DNA of 64,000 nucleotides from Alloscardovia theropitheci (GTDB taxonomy: Bacteria; Actinomycetota; Actinomycetes; Actinomycetales; Bifidobacteriaceae): assembly GCF_004332295.1 (NCBI RefSeq), contig NZ_RXLP01000027.1, positions 1-64,000 on the forward strand, written 5' to 3'. Position 1 is the first letter of the stretch. Every line of letters starts with the position of its first letter. Under the pieces are notes generated by a model, which saw only the letters and a list, made by a program, of their open reading frames with translations, did no database searches and had not been told where the DNA came from. This document shows positions 28,689 to 37,562 of the stretch, one piece after another. A program made the translations under genes and the position numbers.

Positions 28689-29870
28689 ATGAGTTCTTCG
28701 AAGCTAAGTAATACTGAGCACAATGTTTTGCGTGCCATTATCACTCATGAAGGCATTTCAAGATCTCAGCTAGCTTCCCTTCTTCATGTCAGCATGCCAA
28801 CGGTTGCATCTGCTCTTAAGCATCTTCACGAGTTACGTTATATTTCCCAAACTCGCGGAGCACAGGATTCAAGCGGTGGTCGCAGACCTGATTCTTACTC
28901 TTTTGCATATTCGCGATGCATATGCATCGGCGTTCTTGTACGCAGCGGAACAGCATATATCATTGCCACAAATCTGCGCGGAGATATTTCATCGCGAACT
29001 TCCGTGGATTTGGGAAGTTTTAATATGCCTGATTTTTATGACAGTCTGGCATTAGCCATTGAATCTTTTATTGATGACAGCCATATAGATACGCGCCATT
29101 TGCGCGGAATTGGTGTCACTGTTTCCTCTCATGCGGCACTTGATGAGACGCGGGAAATGCGACTTCGCACCACTATTGAGTCTCGTTTAAGTTATCGCGT
29201 TCGAATTATGAGAGAACCGCTTGCTTTAGCTGCAGCGGAAACTTTATATAATAAAGACATTGTTGACAGTGTGTGTTTATATTTAAATCCAATGATGAGT
29301 AGCGCTTTTATTCGTTCTGGTCGTTACGTAAAAAATTCAAGTTTTGTTGAACACTCAATTCTTCATCCTGAGGATTCTCCACTTACCAAGGCTTCCCGCG
29401 ATATGAATGATTCGTCACTGTATCGTTGCATATGCGGGCAAATTGGGTGCGCACAAATGTATTGCAGTTCTCAATCTCTGCTTAATTTCCCAGGAATCAA
29501 TGCGTCTTCTATGCAGGATTTCATTAATCACACACGAGACGGTGAATACACTTATACTCGAGCTTTCAATACCTATATGGACAATCTCGCACTACTTATT
29601 CATAATATTCGCATGATTGTTCAAGTTCCGGTCATTCTAGGCGGAGAGGTAGCACGTTATTTGGATAGTTCAGATATAGCTGATCTTCAAACTCGAGTAA
29701 GAACTTTAACCCCACATATGTTTTTACCAGGTTCTGGACAGGCTGGTTTTGGACAGTCGAGTTTTGGCGGCAGACCAATTGTCTATAAAAGTATGTGTTC
29801 ATCCGATCAGGCAATTATTGGTGCCGCATATGTACTTGCTCAAGATTATCTTGATTCGCTACTTGATTAA
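28689..29870 (+). CDS. ROK-family transcriptional regulator (NagC/XylR type)
   Basis: A 393-residue repressor or activator with an N-terminal winged helix-turn-helix (about 5-65; SRSQLASLLHVSMPTVASALKHL) and a C-terminal ROK domain (about 75-380). The zinc motif CICGQIGC near residue 247 is intact. The ATP-binding and catalytic motifs of ROK kinases are degenerate, so it is a sugar-sensing regulator rather than a glucokinase. It follows an orphan response regulator and converges on metY through a shared terminator. Its sugar ligand is unknown. No sugar transporter is adjacent; the glycogen operon 6 kb away is only a conceivable target. Confidence 0.88.
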   Translation: MSSSKLSNTEHNVLRAIITHEGISRSQLASLLHVSMPTVASALKHLHELRYISQTRGAQDSSGGRRPDSYSFAYSRCICIGVLVRSGTAYIIATNLRGDISSRTSVDLGSFNMPDFYDSLALAIESFIDDSHIDTRHLRGIGVTVSSHAALDETREMRLRTTIESRLSYRVRIMREPLALAAAETLYNKDIVDSVCLYLNPMMSSAFIRSGRYVKNSSFVEHSILHPEDSPLTKASRDMNDSSLYRCICGQIGCAQMYCSSQSLLNFPGINASSMQDFINHTRDGEYTYTRAFNTYMDNLALLIHNIRMIVQVPVILGGEVARYLDSSDIADLQTRVRTLTPHMFLPGSGQAGFGQSSFGGRPIVYKSMCSSDQAIIGAAYVLAQDYLDSLLD

Positions 29871-29979
29871 AGAAGAATGGATAGTCGCCAACACAATTTT
29901 TATCTCTTACCTATTTTTATCTATTTTTGAGAAAGATTTTATTCAAGATTTAGTTGACTGGACTTAAGAGCCAAAATTT

Positions 29980-30024
29980 GGGGAGTGTGTTATTAATTGT
30001 GGATTTATTAATAACACACTCCCC
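29980..30024. terminator. Bidirectional terminator between ROK gene and metY
   Basis: Perfect 18-bp arms (29980-29997 and 30007-30024) with a 9-nt loop lie between two convergent genes. Short T-containing flanks follow on both strands. It is the strongest hairpin in the region and should stop transcription from both sides. Confidence 0.85.
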
Positions 30025-30085
30025 CTGATTCTTTCAAACCATATCCGCCACACTATATGCACGTGTTACGCCATGGCTTTACAAT

Positions 30086-31396
30086 TTATTGCGCAAGACC
30101 AGCTTCACGAACAGCATCAAAGCCACTTTGCAAGTCAGCGATAATGTCGTCAATGTATTCTGTACCAATCGACAAACGAATAGTTGATTGGGAGATTCCC
30201 TGAGATGCAAGCTCTTCCTCAGTTTCCTGCGAATGAGTTGTCGACGCAGGATGAACGACTAAGCTCTTCACATCTGCTACATTGGCAAGCAGGCTAAACA
30301 GATGCAAATTATTGATAAATACGCGCGCTGCTTCCTTACCACCCTTGATATCAAAAGTGAAGATAGACCCCGCTCCCTGAGGGAAGTACTTTTCGTACAA
30401 ATCATGATCCTTGCGGCCCTCAATACTTGGATGACTTACGGATTCAACTTCAGGAACACTTTGTAGATATTTCACCACTTTCAGCGCATTTTCTACATGT
30501 CGTTCTACGCGCAAAGACAACGTCTCTGTGCCTTGCAGGAGGATCCATGCACTAATTGGTGAAATTGCAGCACCCGTATCGCGCAAAATAATTGCACGAA
30601 TTCGAGTAACAAACGCAGCTCCGCCAAGAGCTTCATAGAAATTCAACCCATGATAACTATTGTCTGGAGTAGTCAAAGTTGGGAACTTACCAGGAACTGC
30701 CGCCCAGTCAAACTTACCACCTTCAACGATTACACCACCAAGAGTAGTTCCATGACCACCAATGAACTTCGTTGCAGAATGAACTACGATATCTGCACCA
30801 TGCTCAAATGGGCGGAAAAGATAAGGAGTAGCAAAAGTATTATCAACGATAACTGGAATATGATGACGATGAGCAATTTCTGAGATGGCTTCAAAATCTA
30901 CGAGGTCGGACTTTGGATTTCCAAATGTCTCGAAGAAAACAACCTTCGTATTATCTTGAATTGCATTTTCAAAATTCTGTGGATCAGATGGGTCAACGAA
31001 TGTAGTAGTCACTCCCTCGCGAGGAAGAGTGTGAGCAAGCAAATTATATGTGCCACCATAAATGGTATTCGCTGCAACAATATGATCGCCTTGCTCAGCG
31101 ATATTCTTAAACGCGTAATATACTGCAGACGCGCCAGAAGCAACAGCCAATGCCGCTGTGCCTCCTTCAAGAGCTGCAATACGCTTTTCGAACACATCTT
31201 GAGTTGAATTATTCAAACGTCCATATATATTCCCCGGATCACTCAAGTTGAAGCGTGCTTCAGCATGATCAAAATCATGGAATACGTACGACGTCGTCTG
31301 ATAAATTGGCACAGCGCGCGCATCGCTTACTGGATCTGCCTCTTCCTGACCCACGTGGAGCTGCAATGTTTCAAAATGATAGTTCTGTGTTGTCAT
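30086..31396 (-). CDS. metY: O-acetylhomoserine sulfhydrylase
   Basis: PLP-dependent enzyme of the Cys/Met metabolism family that makes homocysteine from O-acetylhomoserine and sulfide. The 436-residue length is that of MetY rather than the shorter cystathionine enzymes. Motifs: [31 protein letters not shown], the PLP lysine in [16 protein letters not shown] (about 207-222), and [12 protein letters not shown]. The C-terminal [14 protein letters not shown] is typical. It is divergent from pdxY, a B6-salvage kinase, which could supply its cofactor. No SAM riboswitch or other leader element was seen in the 215-bp upstream. O-succinyl substrates are possible but less likely. Confidence 0.93.
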   Translation of the reverse strand: MTTQNYHFETLQLHVGQEEADPVSDARAVPIYQTTSYVFHDFDHAEARFNLSDPGNIYGRLNNSTQDVFEKRIAALEGGTAALAVASGASAVYYAFKNIAEQGDHIVAANTIYGGTYNLLAHTLPREGVTTTFVDPSDPQNFENAIQDNTKVVFFETFGNPKSDLVDFEAISEIAHRHHIPVIVDNTFATPYLFRPFEHGADIVVHSATKFIGGHGTTLGGVIVEGGKFDWAAVPGKFPTLTTPDNSYHGLNFYEALGGAAFVTRIRAIILRDTGAAISPISAWILLQGTETLSLRVERHVENALKVVKYLQSVPEVESVSHPSIEGRKDHDLYEKYFPQGAGSIFTFDIKGGKEAARVFINNLHLFSLLANVADVKSLVVHPASTTHSQETEEELASQGISQSTIRLSIGTEYIDDIIADLQSGFDAVREAGLAQ

Positions 31397-31617
31397 GGTA
31401 ATCCTTACTTGAAGATAAAAATTTATTCAATACCCCTAACTGTACGACCGTTACCACTCGAACACGCACTTTCTATTATCACGTTTGCTTATAGCCTTTT
31501 ATTAATGCTTGAAATTACAAGGAAAATCGTATATTTTATTGGTTGAAATAGACCATACATGTAGATATTCTTAACAGTAAGAAATAATATTAAATCTGTT
31601 ACATCGAGAGGATGCTC

Positions 31618-32496
31618 ATGTCACACAGTAACGTGCTTTATCAACGTAATCCCCTATACATTCCACGTGTCGCTGCAGTTCACGATATGTGTGGTTACGG
31701 TAAATGCTCACTGACTGCCGCTATCCCAATTCTGTCTGCAGCAGGTTGCGATGTATGTCCAGTTCCGACAGCGCTTTTTTCTGCTCATACTATGTATAAA
31801 ACATATACTTTCCATGACACAACAGAAATCTTGTCAGGGTACTTGGATGCATGGAAAGCTGAAAACGTAGAGCTTGATGCTGTATATTCCGGTTTCCTTG
31901 GGTCCCCTGAGCAGGTTGATTTGGTTGAGCGTTTATATCATGAATATCCTCAAGCTCTTCATTTAGTTGATCCTGTTATGGGCGATGGCGGGAAAATGTA
32001 TCCTACATATACTGAAGAATTGTGCGAAGCAACGAAACGTCTCGCAGTCGGCGCTGATGTACTGATGCCTAACCTAACAGAAGCCTCCATTTTGACTAAC
32101 TCAGCTTATCCTGGTCAAAATATCGACGATGCTACAGTGAACGAGATTCTCGACAAGCTCATCGATCTGGGAGCGAAAAACGTAGTACTTAAGGGAATCG
32201 ACCGAAATGATGGAAAGATTCGCAATTTTGTCGCTTCAGCATCAACTCGTTCAGCTGGAAAGATTGAGCTCTCCCATGACAAGCTCCCTTATATGATTCA
32301 TGGTACGGGAGATGCGTTTGCATCTTCCTTAAGTGGTGCAGTGCTTGCTGGCAAACCGCTAGATGAAGCTGCACATATCGCAGGTGAATTTGTACGAAGC
32401 GCTATGGAATCTACACGCCATCAGCCTCATTTTGAAGAGCGCGGTGTAAGCTTTGAGCTGGTTCTTGGCGAGTTAACAGATTTGGTCGCTCGATAA
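31618..32496 (+). CDS. pdxY: Pyridoxal/pyridoxamine kinase (PdxY/PdxK type)
   Basis: Phosphorylates B6 vitamers to PLP precursors (ribokinase-like fold). Motifs seen are VHDMCGYGKCSLTAAIP near the N-terminus, LVDPVMGDGGKMY (about 117-129), PNLTEA, and the anion-hole and catalytic base MIHGTGDAFASSLSGA (about 222-237). The ATG at 31618 is preferred over one 6 bp earlier because GAGAGG lies 6 bp before it. About 292 residues is normal. A hairpin terminator lies 64 bp downstream. Divergent from metY. A role as hydroxymethylpyrimidine kinase was considered, but the GYGKCSLT start fits the pyridoxal-kinase branch. Confidence 0.9.
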   Translation: MSHSNVLYQRNPLYIPRVAAVHDMCGYGKCSLTAAIPILSAAGCDVCPVPTALFSAHTMYKTYTFHDTTEILSGYLDAWKAENVELDAVYSGFLGSPEQVDLVERLYHEYPQALHLVDPVMGDGGKMYPTYTEELCEATKRLAVGADVLMPNLTEASILTNSAYPGQNIDDATVNEILDKLIDLGAKNVVLKGIDRNDGKIRNFVASASTRSAGKIELSHDKLPYMIHGTGDAFASSLSGAVLAGKPLDEAAHIAGEFVRSAMESTRHQPHFEERGVSFELVLGELTDLVAR

Positions 32497-32559
32497 ATGC
32501 TTCACTAAGTTACGGGTAGCCACATTGTGTGCTATTTCTAATAAACCTGCATAAAATCT

Positions 32560-32590
32560 GTGGCTCATCTTTATATGTAAGGTGGGCCAC
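32560..32590 (+). terminator. Terminator of pdxY
   Basis: Twelve-bp stem with two G-U pairs (32560-32571 with 32579-32590), a 7-nt loop, and a T-rich stretch 20 bp further on. Confidence 0.6.
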
Positions 32591-32763
32591 AACTCATATC
32601 AACATTTTGTTTTTGACAAGTCCCTATTCTCTTCTACCCTATATATTCCTTATCGTATCTATTCGTCTTTATATTCGTACATTCTTCTCGACCTTCTCTG
32701 AATTTTCGTGGCAATTGCCGTTGTTACTTTAAAACTTTTCCATCAGCACCTACACTATACGTT

Positions 32764-33076
32764 TTAAACATCTACGCCGGGCATACAATCCATCACATCA
32801 TGCTCAATACGTTGAAGGGCTTCTTCCCAGTCGTTTAAGTAAAATCTGTATACCCTTGAATAGTGTCATTACACAATATTTCATTTATATCACAGTGCAA
32901 AGCCCATTCTTGCGTGCACTTTTGCTTTTCTATAAATTCCTCGGATAATCTGACTGAAGAACACAGCTTTTTGGTAATAGTCAGTCATACATATTTCTGC
33001 GATGACACGGTTATTCACATTCGTTCACATTGTTTTTTCCACTCGCCAATTCACGTTCACCTGTGGTGCACTTGAA
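32764..33076 (-). pseudogene. Probable decayed gene, frameshifted
   Basis: The 580-bp gap between pdxY and yraN has no intact long frame, but four short minus-strand frames run in series and give protein-like sequence: 33011-33076 (GERELASGKNNVNE), 32890-33024 (NNRVIAEICMTDYYQ), 32835-32984 (KLCSSVRLSEEFIEKQK, CTQEWALHCDINEIL) and 32764-32865 (YSRVYRFYLNDWEEALQRIE, then HDVMDCMPGVDV and stop). One junction falls at an AAAAA run and another lies near AAAAAA, as expected of indel decay. The product family is not recognised. Another reading is chance open frames; the last segment, with its Trp/Glu/Leu helix and clean stop, is the most convincing. Confidence 0.35.
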
Positions 33077-33078
33077 TT

Positions 33079-33558
33079 ATGAATACATCGGTTATAGATC
33101 AAGCACATCCTCAAGCACTCCACGAGAAGCGCGATTTAGGAACATTTGGCGAGGATTATGCATGCGATTATTTAAGTACTCTCGGTTGGACTGTTCTCGA
33201 CAGAAACTGGAAGTGTCGCTTTGGAGAAATAGACATCGTCGCTATTCAACCATCAACGTCTATCTCATCTGCCGAATCAAACAACGCCAGTACTGTACAA
33301 GACTTGTCACATGAGGCGCTTGAGCAGCAACAAATTCTCGTCTTTATTGAGGTTAAAACTCGAAGTTCCAAGGACTTTGGCGACCCGCTTGAGTCTATTA
33401 CAGTTGCAAAGCAAATGCATATGAAGAAAGCAGCCGTCATGTGGCTTGCTCAGCATCATCTTTCCACGCCGCTCATCGTTCGCTTTGATGCCATAGGAAT
33501 TATTGCCCAGAACCGTTCTGTACTAGAGCTTACTCATGTCAGGAGGATACTGTCATGA
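33079..33558 (+). CDS. yraN: YraN family (UPF0102) nuclease-fold protein
   Basis: A small protein with a predicted PD-(D/E)xK endonuclease-like fold; its cellular role is not established. Visible motifs: LGTFGEDYACDYLSTLGW (about 21-38), LDRNWKCRFGEIDIVA (Glu and Asp of the active site), IFIEVKTRS (E-x-K near 94-96), and the C-terminal IVRFDAIGI. At 159 residues it is longer than most homologues because of a serine/glutamine-rich insertion around residues 60-85. It overlaps comM by 4 bp and begins a yraN-comM-dprA operon, a conserved order in many bacteria, suggesting a link to DNA uptake or processing. The start has a weak ribosome-binding site. Confidence 0.9.
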   Translation: MNTSVIDQAHPQALHEKRDLGTFGEDYACDYLSTLGWTVLDRNWKCRFGEIDIVAIQPSTSISSAESNNASTVQDLSHEALEQQQILVFIEVKTRSSKDFGDPLESITVAKQMHMKKAAVMWLAQHHLSTPLIVRFDAIGIIAQNRSVLELTHVRRILS

Positions 33559-35312
33559 ATATTGGAACAGCTCTCGCAGTAGCTACAAATGGACTGACGA
33601 CAGATACCGTGCTTGTCCAAAGCTTTATATCATCAGGACTTCCATATTTCACTTTGGTTGGGCTACCTGATACTGTCCTCATGCAATCTAAAGAACGAGT
33701 ACGTACAGCATGTCGAGCTATAGAATTTAAGTGGCCACGTACGAGAGTAACTGTCAATCTCTCACCAGCGTCCTTACCTAAGCGCGGAGCTGGATACGAT
33801 TTGAGCATTGTTGCTAGCATTTTTAGCGCGATGAAATGTATTAATTCAGACAAACTTGAAGACACAATTATTATGGGAGAACTCGCGCTCGACGGAACGG
33901 TCCTTCCCATTCCATCTATACTGCCCATAGCATTGCATGCAAATACACATGGAATCTCGCGTCTTATTCTTCCTTCGCAAAATGTCGATGAAGCACATAT
34001 TATTGACGGTTTGAATGTAATTGGCGTTAACCATCTCACCGATCTTTTAAAAGTGTTAGACGCCCAGCCTGAATTGCTATACAGTATCCCTCAATATACA
34101 TCCGGTCATACATCATATGCGCTCGTCAGTGATTCATATCCTGTTGCTCATAAATCGAAAGAAACCGCGCCCACAGGGACACAATTAACATATACGAATA
34201 CGAGCTCGAACATGAGTTCGAGCATGAGTTCTAACATGAATAAAGCTGCCACTCATGCAGTTAACACAAAATCATCTCTTAGTTTAGATATCGATACAAC
34301 GTTTGACATTGAAGAGGGATTGTCCTCTTCTAACCTTGATTTTGCGGATGTGCTTGATCAAGTCGATGCCAAATGGGCTCTGGAGGTAGCTGCCGCCGGC
34401 GGACATCACATTCTCCTTCAAGGCCCACCCGGAGCAGGAAAAACTATGCTAGCGAGACGTCTTCCATCAATTATGCCCGACTTAACTCATAATCAAGCAG
34501 TAGAACATGCGTGCATTCGCTCTGCTCGAGGTCTTGCATCATGTACTACCCTCACTCACGACATTCCTTTTATTAGAGTTCAGCACAATGCAACCATGTC
34601 TTCGCTTGTTGGCGGAGAAATCGGTAGTTACATTCGACCAGGAGCAGTGAGTTTAGCAAATAATGGAATTCTTTTCTTAGATGAAGCTGCGGAATTTGAC
34701 CGTACGGTTTTACAAGCTTTACGAATTCCACTAGAAACGCATAACGTAACTATCTCTAGAACTCGTGGTTTAGTGACATATCCTGCTAATTTTCAGCTTG
34801 TATTAGCTCAAAATCCATGTGCATGCGGGAAATTATGGAGCTCTCATGGCGAATGCACATGCACTCCGATACAACTGCGACGATACCGTCATCGAATTTC
34901 AGGACCAATCCTTGATCGTATAGATATGAAGATAAATGTATCTCACATAACGACTATGGCGCGAGCGAACAGTACAGTCCAAGAATATAGTCCTCTTCTT
35001 GGTAGAAATTTTTATGGCGACTCCGCTCACATGCGCGAAGATGTACGACTAGCACGCGAACGTGCACACTATCGTTTTCAAGGATACGGATGGGATAAAA
35101 ATTCTCAGGCATCACCCACTTGGCTCATGGAAAAGACCCACACAAAAATAATCTCAGCTGTTAATAAATTATTGAGTTCTGAAACGATTACTATGCGTGG
35201 AGCACATAAGATATTGCGCCTTGCATGGACTATCACTGACTTATTTGGTCAGTCGCAACCTGATATGGATAATTTCCAAGCTGCACAAGCCCTTTATCTT
35301 TCTGGAGATTAA
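33555..35312 (+). CDS. comM: ComM/YifB-type Mg-chelatase-like AAA+ protein
   Basis: ComM is a branch-migration helicase that helps integrate transformed DNA. The protein has an N-terminal Lon-protease-like domain (about 20-165; LSPASLPKRGAGYDLSI), then an AAA+ domain with Walker A QGPPGAGKTMLARRLP (about 289-304), Walker B FLDEAAEF and the NPCACG motif, and a C-terminal Mg-chelatase region. At 585 residues it is about 75 longer than usual, because of a low-complexity linker (about 190-265) containing SSNM-type repeats. ATG overlaps the yraN stop (4 bp). It is followed by dprA with 1 bp between. Confidence 0.92.
   Translation: MNIGTALAVATNGLTTDTVLVQSFISSGLPYFTLVGLPDTVLMQSKERVRTACRAIEFKWPRTRVTVNLSPASLPKRGAGYDLSIVASIFSAMKCINSDKLEDTIIMGELALDGTVLPIPSILPIALHANTHGISRLILPSQNVDEAHIIDGLNVIGVNHLTDLLKVLDAQPELLYSIPQYTSGHTSYALVSDSYPVAHKSKETAPTGTQLTYTNTSSNMSSSMSSNMNKAATHAVNTKSSLSLDIDTTFDIEEGLSSSNLDFADVLDQVDAKWALEVAAAGGHHILLQGPPGAGKTMLARRLPSIMPDLTHNQAVEHACIRSARGLASCTTLTHDIPFIRVQHNATMSSLVGGEIGSYIRPGAVSLANNGILFLDEAAEFDRTVLQALRIPLETHNVTISRTRGLVTYPANFQLVLAQNPCACGKLWSSHGECTCTPIQLRRYRHRISGPILDRIDMKINVSHITTMARANSTVQEYSPLLGRNFYGDSAHMREDVRLARERAHYRFQGYGWDKNSQASPTWLMEKTHTKIISAVNKLLSSETITMRGAHKILRLAWTITDLFGQSQPDMDNFQAAQALYLSGD
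34202..34237 (+). repeat. 12-bp in-frame tandem repeat within comM
   Basis: Three 12-bp units (34202-34213, 34214-34225, 34226-34237) of the form GAG-T/C-TC-N-A-N-CAT encode repeated Ser-Ser-Asn/Ser-Met in the linker before the AAA+ domain. Confidence 0.75.
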
Positions 35313-35313
35313 A

Positions 35314-36408
35314 ATGCAACCACCCACAGATACAGCAATAGCCCATGCGGCTCTCACTTTTGCCGCAAGTGGAGCAGATGAAATTATGTTTTTCTTATCT
35401 GCTCGATACAAGCAGGGTAACGCCATCTCCTTATGGTCTCGTCTCCAAGAGCTGAGTATCGAATATAAGATGACGCATAGCCTTCCAGATTATAGTGATT
35501 TAAATGAGTGCGTGATGAGTACTGCGTATTCGAGAACCCTATCAAAGAGATTGCATAAAGTACTACCCCATTGGCTCGCTGCCATAGAATCTTATGCTCA
35601 TATGAGCTTAGTCTCTTTGGCATCTATGCTAACTCGTAATTACAAATACTGGATAATTGATGAGACGAGCCCATTTTGGCCGCGTCAGCTTTATGATTTA
35701 GTTCTTCATACGGATTCATCTGCACCGTTATGCTTATGGGGATTAGGAGACCCATCCGCGTTGGTATCGTGTAGTCAACCTGTGAGCATTGTCGGTTCAC
35801 GTTCGGTAAATAATTACGGACGAAGTGTTGCATTTAGTGCCGGAAAGTACGCTGCACTGCACGGTCACCTTGTCGTTTCTGGTGGAGCGTTAGGCGCAGA
35901 TGCCGCAGCCCACTGGGGTGCTTTAGGCGCTTTCGACGTAATGGATAATCCAGGAAGAACCGTTGCTGTCATGGCTGGAGGTTTGGACTATACTGGTCCC
36001 GCACAAAATGCTGGACTTTTTGAACGAATACAGAATAGTCACGGGGCAATTATCAGCGAGCTCGCGCCGTGCGTTGTTCCCGAGCCATATCGGTTCCTCC
36101 AGCGCAACCGTCTTATTGCTGCACTGGGCTCCACCGTTATCATTGCTCAGGCCCAGCATCGCTCAGGGGCACTTAATACAGCTACGTGGGCAGCAAATCT
36201 TGATCGCTTTATCTTGGCTGCACCGGGAAATATCAATACACCGTATAACACCGGGTGTAATAGATTAATTTATGACCATAAGGCTACACTTTTAGCCTCA
36301 GCACATGATATGAGTGACGTGTGTCATGCAGCACACGAACCTTTTGCACAAAATCAAACTTTTTCACCTGCTATGCTTCCCACTGATACTGAGTCATATC
36401 AACAGTAA
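35314..36408 (+). CDS. dprA: DNA processing protein DprA
   Basis: DprA protects incoming single-stranded DNA and loads RecA during natural transformation. The Rossmann-like core is clear: SIVGSRSVNNYGR (about 160), VVSGGALGADAAAHWGAL, TVAVMAGGLDYTGP, ISELAP, and RFLQRNRLIAAL. The GGAG six bases before ATG 35314 sets this start; the frame itself opens 39 codons earlier inside comM. At 364 residues it is normal, with a long N-terminal helical domain. The C-terminus overlaps the convergent MGMT gene by 38 bp. A winged-helix DML1-type tail was not recognised. Its position after comM supports a competence role. Confidence 0.93.
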   Translation: MQPPTDTAIAHAALTFAASGADEIMFFLSARYKQGNAISLWSRLQELSIEYKMTHSLPDYSDLNECVMSTAYSRTLSKRLHKVLPHWLAAIESYAHMSLVSLASMLTRNYKYWIIDETSPFWPRQLYDLVLHTDSSAPLCLWGLGDPSALVSCSQPVSIVGSRSVNNYGRSVAFSAGKYAALHGHLVVSGGALGADAAAHWGALGAFDVMDNPGRTVAVMAGGLDYTGPAQNAGLFERIQNSHGAIISELAPCVVPEPYRFLQRNRLIAALGSTVIIAQAQHRSGALNTATWAANLDRFILAAPGNINTPYNTGCNRLIYDHKATLLASAHDMSDVCHAAHEPFAQNQTFSPAMLPTDTESYQQ

Positions 36409-36775
36409 CTGTCTGCCCATTATCCAGGAAGTGCACTCCTTCAGCTTCCAGCAATTTACGCTGCTCTTGAGGTCCGCCAAATGCGAATCCCGGTGCAAGC
36501 GAACCATCTTTGAATACAACCCTATGACACGGAACTACACCTTGGTAAGGATTGGAATGTAGAGCAAAACCAACGAACCGCGAACTTCGCGGCGAACCAA
36601 TCAACGCCGCAACCTGCCCATATGTCGCTACCTTACCGCGAGGAATTCGCTTTACCACAGCATACACACGTTGTGAAAAAGACATATCTGCACTATCGTT
36701 GACCATACCGAGTTCAGTATCATGCACTTGAACACGCTCATGCTCTAGTTTTTGCTGTGATTCGCGAGTACTCAT
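36371..36775 (-). CDS. ogt: Methylated-DNA-protein cysteine methyltransferase domain protein
   Basis: Single-domain MGMT that would repair O6-alkylguanine by irreversible transfer to cysteine. The reactive motif VPCHRV is present (Cys near 82), so it is a true MGMT rather than an alkyltransferase-like protein, which has Trp there. The helix-turn-helix and arginine finger GSPRSSRFVGFALHSNP lie upstream of it. The protein is 134 residues, i.e. the catalytic domain alone, lacking the usual N-terminal domain of Ogt. It converges on dprA and its stop codon lies 38 bp inside the dprA coding sequence. The exact start is uncertain; several in-frame Met residues precede the conserved domain. Confidence 0.87.
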   Translation of the reverse strand: MSTRESQQKLEHERVQVHDTELGMVNDSADMSFSQRVYAVVKRIPRGKVATYGQVAALIGSPRSSRFVGFALHSNPYQGVVPCHRVVFKDGSLAPGFAFGGPQEQRKLLEAEGVHFLDNGQTVTVDMTQYQWEA

Positions 36776-36797
36776 GCCTTAAAGATACAATATTCGT

Positions 36798-37472
36798 ATG
36801 AATAGCACAACGTACTCTCAAATTTCTAAAGCTTGGCAATTCATCGAGGAATCAAGCAACGACGACCAATCCTCTTTAAGCCGCTCTATCTATAACGAGG
36901 CGGTGAAGAATTCCCATACACATTCCATTATTTCTTCATCACAAGCACAATTTTTGCATTTACAAGCCCAGCTTATTAACGCTCGAACTGTCCTTCTCGT
37001 TGGCACAGAAACGGGCTTGGAAATCCCCGCGCTTGTATCAGGGATGAATAATGAAGGTCAAATGACAGTTGTTAACAATTCATCCGAAGATGCTAATCGC
37101 ACACGTAATATCTTTAATGCGTTACCGGATACTCACACAAAAATGCGTTGTGTTCACACTGATACAGATACTTTCTTGGCGCGATTAAATGCGCATGATT
37201 ATGACATGATTATTGTATCTGGCGATCCACAAAATTATCGTTCCGCATTCAACCACAGCGAGCGCCTGTTGCGATCTAACGGTTTGTTGATTCTTACTGA
37301 TGCCATGGCAATGAGGAACCAAGATTCGCATGGCGGGGTTCCCGATGCTGCTGATAGAAGCGAGAAAGCAGTTGCACTTCGCACGATTCTTGATGAGCTT
37401 TCACGAAATGATTCATTCGATTATTCACTCGTTGCCATTGCAACTGGCATGATCTTAGCAGTAACAAAATAA
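36798..37472 (+). CDS. SAM-dependent O-methyltransferase-like protein
   Basis: A 224-residue class I methyltransferase fold with resemblance to actinobacterial O-methyltransferases of the family-3 type. The SAM loop is degenerate (LLVGTETGLEIPALV, about 64-78, where a G-x-G-x-G is expected), MIIVSGDP may be the strand-4 motif, and the C-terminus has SLVAIATGMILAV. Because the usual acidic residue after strand 2 and the metal-binding aspartates are not obvious, binding of SAM is likely but activity is uncertain. It is divergent from ogt and followed by a shared terminator. Substrate unknown. Confidence 0.72.
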   Translation: MNSTTYSQISKAWQFIEESSNDDQSSLSRSIYNEAVKNSHTHSIISSSQAQFLHLQAQLINARTVLLVGTETGLEIPALVSGMNNEGQMTVVNNSSEDANRTRNIFNALPDTHTKMRCVHTDTDTFLARLNAHDYDMIIVSGDPQNYRSAFNHSERLLRSNGLLILTDAMAMRNQDSHGGVPDAADRSEKAVALRTILDELSRNDSFDYSLVAIATGMILAVTK

Positions 37473-37502
37473 CCGTGAGTTAATAGAACAGCGGATGCGA
37501 TG

Positions 37503-37545
37503 ATAAAGGTGGTGGTATATGAAACTCATCTACCACCACCTTTAT
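37503..37545. terminator. Bidirectional terminator
   Basis: Perfect 15-bp arms (37503-37517 and 37531-37545) with a 13-nt loop between the convergent methyltransferase and LOG genes. A/T-rich ends flank both sides, as for a shared terminator. Confidence 0.85.
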
Positions 37546-37562
37546 AAGCTTCACAAGTTGTA

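Noticed and set aside
31397-31617. Possible SAM riboswitch or McbR operator upstream of metY
   Set aside because: No SAM-riboswitch-like stem arrangement and no TAGAC-N6-GTCTA; only a TAGACC fragment.
33539-34039. Minus-strand frame opposite comM
   Set aside because: Antisense to the conserved Lon-like domain of comM; no homology visible.
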